Assembly (NCBI GenBank): GCA_018902765.1
Contig: JAHIQC010000178.1
Span: forward strand, 1-8,464
DNA length: 8,464 nucleotides
Origin: Actinomycetota bacterium
GTDB lineage: Bacteria; Actinomycetota; Coriobacteriia; Anaerosomatales; JAHIQC01
Reading direction: 5' to 3'
Shown here: positions 4,883 through 8,464 of the stretch, in pieces
Layout of the letters: each line of letters starts with the position of its first letter
Position numbering within the stretch: position 1 is the stretch's first letter
Position numbers and translations under genes: made by a program
The notes under the pieces: generated by a model
Database searches by the model: none
What the model was told of the DNA's origin: nothing
What the model saw: only the letters and a program-made list of their open reading frames with translations

Positions 4883-6883
4883 ATGGAACATCCAGCCGAC
4901 CACGGAGAAGTTCACAAGTCCGAACACTCCGGGCACGATGAGGGTCGGCATCAGGGGCACTCCGTGGCGGACTTTCGCTACCGCTTCTGGGTGTGCCTTG
5001 CCCTAAGCGTGCCAGTCGTTCTGCTCTCGCCACAGCTCCCGTTCTTCGGCGCTGGCCGGATCATCGAAATGCCCGGGGCCGACTGGGTTCTCCTCGGCAT
5101 ATCGAGCTTCCTTTATGTCTACGGTGGACGACCGTTCCTGCTGGGTCTGGTCCGAGAACTGCGTAGTCGAACTCCGGGCATGATGACTCTGGTGGCCGTC
5201 GCTATCACCGTCGCGTACACATACAGCGCCGCGACGGTGCTCGGCCTTGAGGGCATGCCGTTCTTCTGGGAGCTCGCCACACTCATCGACATCATGCTTC
5301 TTGGGCATTGGATCGAGATGCGCTCGGTCGGTGAAGCCTCCAAGGCCCTCGAATCGCTTGCCATGCTCATGCCTGCGGCCGCTCACCGGCGCGCGGCGGA
5401 TGGCTCACTTGAGGACGTGCCGCTCGAAGAACTCGCGACCGACGACGTGGTGGTCGTGCGGCCGGGAGAGAAGGTACCGGCCGATGGCTCGGTGATCGAC
5501 GGTGCGTCGGCGGTAGATGAGTCGATGCTCACCGGCGAGTCCCTCCCAGTTTCCAAATCGCCTGGTGACGTCGTCATCGGCGGAGCCGTGAATGGCGAGG
5601 GCGCCCTGGAAGTATCGGTGACGCGTACCGGCGAGGAGTCGTTTCTGGCCCAGGTCATCGACCTTGTCCGTGAAGCGCAGAGTTCCAAATCCAAGACTCA
5701 GGACCTTGCCGACACCGCGGCGATGTGGCTCACCCTCGTCGCTCTAGTCGGCGGTGCGTCCACTCTTGCCGTGTGGATGGCACTGGGCGAGACGCTCGCC
5801 TTCGCTATGGAGCGCGCGGTCACGGTGATGGTCATCGCCTGTCCGCATGCGCTGGGTCTGGCCATCCCGCTCGTGGTCGCCGTGTCGACCGCCAAGGGCG
5901 CCAAGAGCGGTCTACTCGTGCGCAACCGGATGGCGTTCGAAACCGCGAGGCTGATTGATGCCGTCATCTTGGACAAGACCGGCACACTGACGCAGGGGCG
6001 CTTCGGCGTGCAGGAGGTCGTGGCGTTCGGGGATCGTGACCGCGACGAGATTCTGAGCCTTGCAGCCTCGATCGAGGAGTTGTCCGAACATCCCATAGCC
6101 CGGGCCATCGCCGATGCCAGTGTCGAGAGGCGCGCCGTAGAGGAATTTGCGGCGATTCCCGGCAAGGGGGCCCGAGGCAGAATCGCAGGCCTCAACGTCG
6201 CTGTGGCGAGTCCGGGCTACCTGACAGAACTCGGCGTCGCCTCGCCAGTCGACATCGCCACACTGACTGATGGCGGCAGAACCGTGGTGTTCGTCCTTGT
6301 CGACGACACCCCCATCGGCGCGATCGCCCTGTCCGACGTCATCAGACCCGAGTCAGCACGAGCGATTCGCAGGCTGACCGAGATGGGCGTCGAGACCATC
6401 ATGCTCACCGGCGACAACGCGACCGTGGCCAAGCGAGTGGCCGAGGAACTCGGCATCGAGCGCTACTTCGCCGAGGTGCTTCCTGCGGACAAGGCTGCCA
6501 CGGTCAACAAGATACGCGCCGAGGGCAAGGTCGTTGCCATGGTGGGCGACGGAGTGAACGACGCGCCCGCGCTTGCCTCGGCCGACGTGGGAATAGCCAT
6601 TGGGGCGGGCACCGAGGTGGCTGTCGCGACGGCCGATGTCGTACTGGTGCGCAGCAACCCCGACGACATCCCGACCATCATCGCGCTCTCGCGAGCCACC
6701 TACGGAAAGATGATCCAGAATCTCATCTGGGCCACCGGCTACAACGTGATCGCTATCCCACTGGCCGCGGGAGTACTCGCGGGCGCAGGGATCTTGCTCA
6801 GTCCCGCGGTTGGCGGCGTTCTCATGTCAGCCTCTACCGTGATCGTCGCTGTCAATGCACGCAATCTCACAGTCAGGCAGTAA
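4883..6883 (+). CDS. copB: CopB-type P1B ATPase, copper/silver export
   Basis: A heavy-metal P-type ATPase of about 666 residues. The first 27 residues are His-rich ([21 protein letters not shown]), typical of the CopB subgroup, and there is no HMA domain. Visible motifs are TGES (217-220, actuator domain), the transmembrane metal site Cys320-Pro321-His322, the phosphorylation motif DKTGT (Asp364), His403-Pro404 (ATP binding) and GDGVND (555-560). The final helix contains [13 protein letters not shown], with the [10 protein letters not shown] segment before it. CPH-type pumps (P1B-3, Enterococcus CopB) move Cu+, Cu2+ or Ag+ out of the cytoplasm using ATP. I prefer ATG 4883 because the His-rich tail begins there; it has no good ribosome binding site. 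GTG 4838 is possible and would overlap the SHOCT gene by 23 bp. All catalytic residues are intact, so it should be active. Confidence 0.93.
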   Translation: MEHPADHGEVHKSEHSGHDEGRHQGHSVADFRYRFWVCLALSVPVVLLSPQLPFFGAGRIIEMPGADWVLLGISSFLYVYGGRPFLLGLVRELRSRTPGMMTLVAVAITVAYTYSAATVLGLEGMPFFWELATLIDIMLLGHWIEMRSVGEASKALESLAMLMPAAAHRRAADGSLEDVPLEELATDDVVVVRPGEKVPADGSVIDGASAVDESMLTGESLPVSKSPGDVVIGGAVNGEGALEVSVTRTGEESFLAQVIDLVREAQSSKSKTQDLADTAAMWLTLVALVGGASTLAVWMALGETLAFAMERAVTVMVIACPHALGLAIPLVVAVSTAKGAKSGLLVRNRMAFETARLIDAVILDKTGTLTQGRFGVQEVVAFGDRDRDEILSLAASIEELSEHPIARAIADASVERRAVEEFAAIPGKGARGRIAGLNVAVASPGYLTELGVASPVDIATLTDGGRTVVFVLVDDTPIGAIALSDVIRPESARAIRRLTEMGVETIMLTGDNATVAKRVAEELGIERYFAEVLPADKAATVNKIRAEGKVVAMVGDGVNDAPALASADVGIAIGAGTEVAVATADVVLVRSNPDDIPTIIALSRATYGKMIQNLIWATGYNVIAIPLAAGVLAGAGILLSPAVGGVLMSASTVIVAVNARNLTVRQ

Positions 6884-6915
6884 TCGGCAGCACGCCGCTG
6901 CGACGCAGAGGCATT

Positions 6916-6943
6916 ACGCACTTTGCGCAGAATCTTAGTGCGT
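6916..6943. promoter_or_regulatory. Inverted repeat, candidate operator before the ATC-hydrolase operon
   Basis: ACGCACT (6916-6922) and AGTGCGT (6937-6943) are perfect complements separated by 14 nt, within the 117-bp gap between the ATPase and the next operon. No T run follows, so it is more like a protein-binding site than a terminator. It lies directly upstream of the promoter candidate at 6943-6970. Confidence 0.4.
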
Positions 6944-6970
6944 TAATCGACCGCAATCTGGGGTTATGCT
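6943..6970 (+). promoter_or_regulatory. Candidate promoter of the 7001-8444 operon
   Basis: TATGCT (6965-6970) is a reasonable -10 hexamer. TTAATC (6943-6948), 16 bp upstream, is a weak -35. Transcription would start near 6977, leaving a leader of about 24 nt before ATG 7001. The weak -35 and the dyad ending at 6943 suggest a regulated promoter. Confidence 0.4.
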
Positions 6971-7000
6971 CGGTGGGCCCCCTCAGATTGAAGGTCGAAG

Positions 7001-7492
7001 ATGACTCACCCGCACACGCTGGTAGACGAAACACCCATATCGCCACTCCGGCAGCGCGCCATCGAAATCGAGGTCGCCGAGGCGTTCCGCTTCGTCATCA
7101 CCGAGCGCCTGGGACAATCGGTTGCGGCCGAATTGTTCCAAGAAGCCGTCGACAGGCTCGCCGATTCGGCGGCCCGAGGCCTGCGCGATCGCTACCCGAA
7201 CCCAAAGCTTGCCGAGCTCTGGGAGGTCTGGTCACATCTCGGCGGCGAAGGAAGACTCGATCTTACGCTCGATGAGCTCACCGATGAACGACTTCGGTTC
7301 CACGTCGATCATTGTGCTTACGCGGATATGTACCGGTCTCGCGGTCAAGCCGAGGCGGGCGTCGCGTTCAGCTGTCGACGCGATGCGCCGTTCGCAAAGG
7401 CTCTGGTCCCCGGAGTCACGGTAGAGCAGTCCAGGACCATTCTCGAGGGCAATCACTACTGCGAATTCACCTACACCTTGGAGGACCGATGA
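7001..7492 (+). CDS. L-2-amino-thiazoline-4-carboxylate hydrolase family protein
   Basis: A soluble 163-residue protein without signal peptide or TM segment. Its C-terminal half matches the ATC-hydrolase family pattern: HVDHCAYADMYR (Cys105), FSCRRDAPFAKALVPGVTVE (Cys125), SRTILEGNHYCEFTYTLE (Cys154). The N-terminal half is helical and acidic. The founding member opens the thiazoline ring of ATC on the pathway to L-cysteine in Pseudomonas. Most members, especially in anaerobes, are uncharacterised and the substrate here is unknown. The three conserved Cys suggest thiol chemistry or metal binding. The ribosome binding site GAAGG (6990-6994) is well spaced. Its TGA overlaps the next start (ATGA), making it the first gene of a coupled three-gene unit with two PNPOx-like proteins, possible flavin-dependent partners. 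Confidence 0.8.
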   Translation: MTHPHTLVDETPISPLRQRAIEIEVAEAFRFVITERLGQSVAAELFQEAVDRLADSAARGLRDRYPNPKLAELWEVWSHLGGEGRLDLTLDELTDERLRFHVDHCAYADMYRSRGQAEAGVAFSCRRDAPFAKALVPGVTVEQSRTILEGNHYCEFTYTLEDR

Positions 7493-7950
7493 GACTGCCC
7501 AAGGAACTCGCCGAACGGCTCCGAGGTGGCGCGGCTGGCACCTGTGTCGCTTACCTCACCACGTCATCTGTGGACGGTCGATCCAACACGTTCGCCTCAC
7601 CCTTCACCGATGTCGTGAACGGTGAACTCATTCTCATGCCGGACCTGTTCGCGCAAAAGACAAAGGTGAACCTGAACGAGAACCGGAGCGCGACGCTCAG
7701 TTTCGCCTTCGATGAGGACTCCGTAGACGTGGTGCTCGAGGGTCGGGCCGACGTCGTCCAGTGGGGACATCCCCGTGCGTTCAAGCTCTTCGGGCTGTCC
7801 GCTGGCAAAGTGCTCGACCGGTGGGGCGACTGGGACGACACCGTTGAACCCGTGCTTGATGCTCCCGAAGCAGCCACACGGCCTTCAGTGTTCGCTCAGC
7901 GCGGTGTCATCGTATTCAAGCCCGAACGCGTAGTGGAGGCCCTGGCATGA
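7489..7950 (+). CDS. PNPOx-like / flavin split-barrel family protein, copy 1
   Basis: A 153-residue protein starting at ATG 7489 in an ATGA overlap, with GGAGG at 7479-7483; the open frame extends upstream only inside the preceding gene. The N-terminal half has the pyridoxamine-5'-phosphate-oxidase-like split barrel pattern: GTCVAYLTTSSVDGRSNTF, then GELILMPDLFAQKTKVNLNE followed by NRSATLSFAF. The C-terminal part contains DRWGDWDD and ends RGVIVFKPERVVEAL. Members of this superfamily bind FMN, F420 or heme, and many are only annotated as PNPOx family. The cofactor cannot be read here. The next gene is a paralogue. There is no signal peptide, so it is cytosolic. The product probably forms a dimer, as split barrels usually do, perhaps a heterodimer with its paralogue (inference). 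Confidence 0.82.
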   Translation: MRLPKELAERLRGGAAGTCVAYLTTSSVDGRSNTFASPFTDVVNGELILMPDLFAQKTKVNLNENRSATLSFAFDEDSVDVVLEGRADVVQWGHPRAFKLFGLSAGKVLDRWGDWDDTVEPVLDAPEAATRPSVFAQRGVIVFKPERVVEALA

Positions 7951-8444
7951 AACTCGGACAAGACGCATCCAAGGCTCTGCGTACCGTGGGCGGCGGCGGA
8001 GCGGTCGTGTATCTCACGACCTCGTCGCGGTCGGGAAACCCCAACACGGTTGGCGAGCGGTTCGTCACCTTGTACAAGGAGGAGTTCATCCTCATCGCGG
8101 AGATGTTCGCGCAAAAGACCCGGGTCAACATCAATGAGAACCCCCATGGCGTCATCACCCTCGCCCATCCCGTGAAGGGCCGCACCTGGGTGTTCTCAGG
8201 CCCGATCACCATCCTGCAGGAGGGGCACGAGCCAGGCGCCACCTGGGAAGGCCTCGATGTCGCCGAGACGTTGAGCGAGTGGGGCGACTGGGCCACCAAG
8301 GAGCCGCCATCAGAGGTTCCACCCGACATCCGACCGCCCGCGCTCGTCCAGCGCGGGGTGATCGCGCTCCGCGTGACCTCCCTGACCGACTTCCACCCCG
8401 ACCGCGCCGGTGAGCCGCTGCACATCGGTGGTCCCGCAAACTGA
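7947..8444 (+). CDS. PNPOx-like / flavin split-barrel family protein, copy 2
   Basis: A 165-residue protein starting at ATG 7947 in an ATGA overlap with the previous gene, with GGAGG at 7936-7940. It shares with copy 1 the blocks VVYLTTSSRSGNPNT, EFILIAEMFAQKTRVNINEN, LSEWGDWA and VQRGVIAL, in the same order, so the two arose by tandem duplication. Copy 2 has a longer C-terminal tail (TDFHPDRAGEPLHIGGPAN). One 16-base segment is identical between the copies (7646-7661 and 8104-8119), while the rest has diverged. It is predicted cytosolic with an unknown redox or cofactor-binding role. Conservation of FAQKT in both copies suggests a shared ligand site. Confidence 0.82.
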   Translation: MKLGQDASKALRTVGGGGAVVYLTTSSRSGNPNTVGERFVTLYKEEFILIAEMFAQKTRVNINENPHGVITLAHPVKGRTWVFSGPITILQEGHEPGATWEGLDVAETLSEWGDWATKEPPSEVPPDIRPPALVQRGVIALRVTSLTDFHPDRAGEPLHIGGPAN

Positions 8445-8458
8445 TAGGAGAGACAACT

Positions 8459-8464
8459 ATGGCA
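8459..8464 (+). CDS. Start of a further gene (first two codons only)
   Basis: ATG-GCA at the very end of the window is preceded by a strong AGGAG (8446-8450) at 8 nt spacing, 14 nt after the TGA of the previous gene. This is the expected position for a fourth gene of the operon. Nothing can be said about the product. Confidence 0.6.

Noticed and set aside
6887..6901. GCAGC/GCTGC hairpin after the ATPase as a terminator
   Set aside because: The stem is only 5 bp and no T run follows.
1..8464. tRNA, rRNA, CRISPR array, insertion sequence or attachment site
   Set aside because: I saw no regularly spaced direct repeats, transposase or integrase reading frame, terminal inverted repeats, or tRNA-like cloverleaf on either strand.

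Overview
The window comes from a high-GC bacterium. All supported genes lie on the + strand. GTG starts, ATGA stop/start overlaps and purine-rich ribosome binding sites are frequent. The gene mix (DUF7282-type repeats, CGMGM cupredoxin, SHOCT membrane peptides, CPH-type P1B ATPase, ATC-hydrolase family protein, PNPOx-like proteins) best suits an anaerobic or facultative actinobacterial lineage such as Coriobacteriia/OPB41-like bacteria. That placement is an inference from gene content and has not been tested.

Layout. 1-675: 3' part of a secreted-type protein with two DUF7282-like repeats, then a hairpin terminator (691-744). 761-1201: small lipoprotein. 1390-1959: membrane-anchored cupredoxin-domain protein. 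1960-2092: gene-free stretch with short dyads, probably the control region of the next cluster. 2093-3819: hypothetical membrane protein, heavy-metal-associated (HMA) domain protein, TM+SHOCT protein, and a rhodanese-thioredoxin fusion whose reading frame crosses an in-frame TGA at 3574-3576. A strong hairpin at 3866-3890 ends this cluster. 4076-6883: membrane-anchored monoheme cytochrome c, a second TM+SHOCT protein and a CopB-type (CPH) copper/silver P-type ATPase, tightly packed. 6884-7000: short control region with a dyad. 7001-8444: ATC-hydrolase family protein and two tandem PNPOx-like paralogues joined by ATGA overlaps. A further gene starts at 8459 and runs off the window.

The main discovery is the gene at 3106-3819. 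The TGA lies exactly where the first cysteine of a thioredoxin CxxC motif should be, giving Sec-Pro-Val-Cys. A 7-bp hairpin with a GGUCG loop follows 19 nt downstream, as expected for a bacterial SECIS element. Conventional gene calling would split this gene into a rhodanese and a headless thioredoxin. I read it as a single membrane-anchored selenoprotein of about 237 residues.

Working together: the HMA protein (cytosolic metal capture), the CopB-type ATPase (export), the cupredoxin (extracytoplasmic copper binding), the cytochrome c and the Sec-containing rhodanese-thioredoxin (extracytoplasmic thiol/sulfur redox) look like a copper or silver handling and envelope redox module. No metal-sensing regulator and no selenocysteine machinery genes are in the window.
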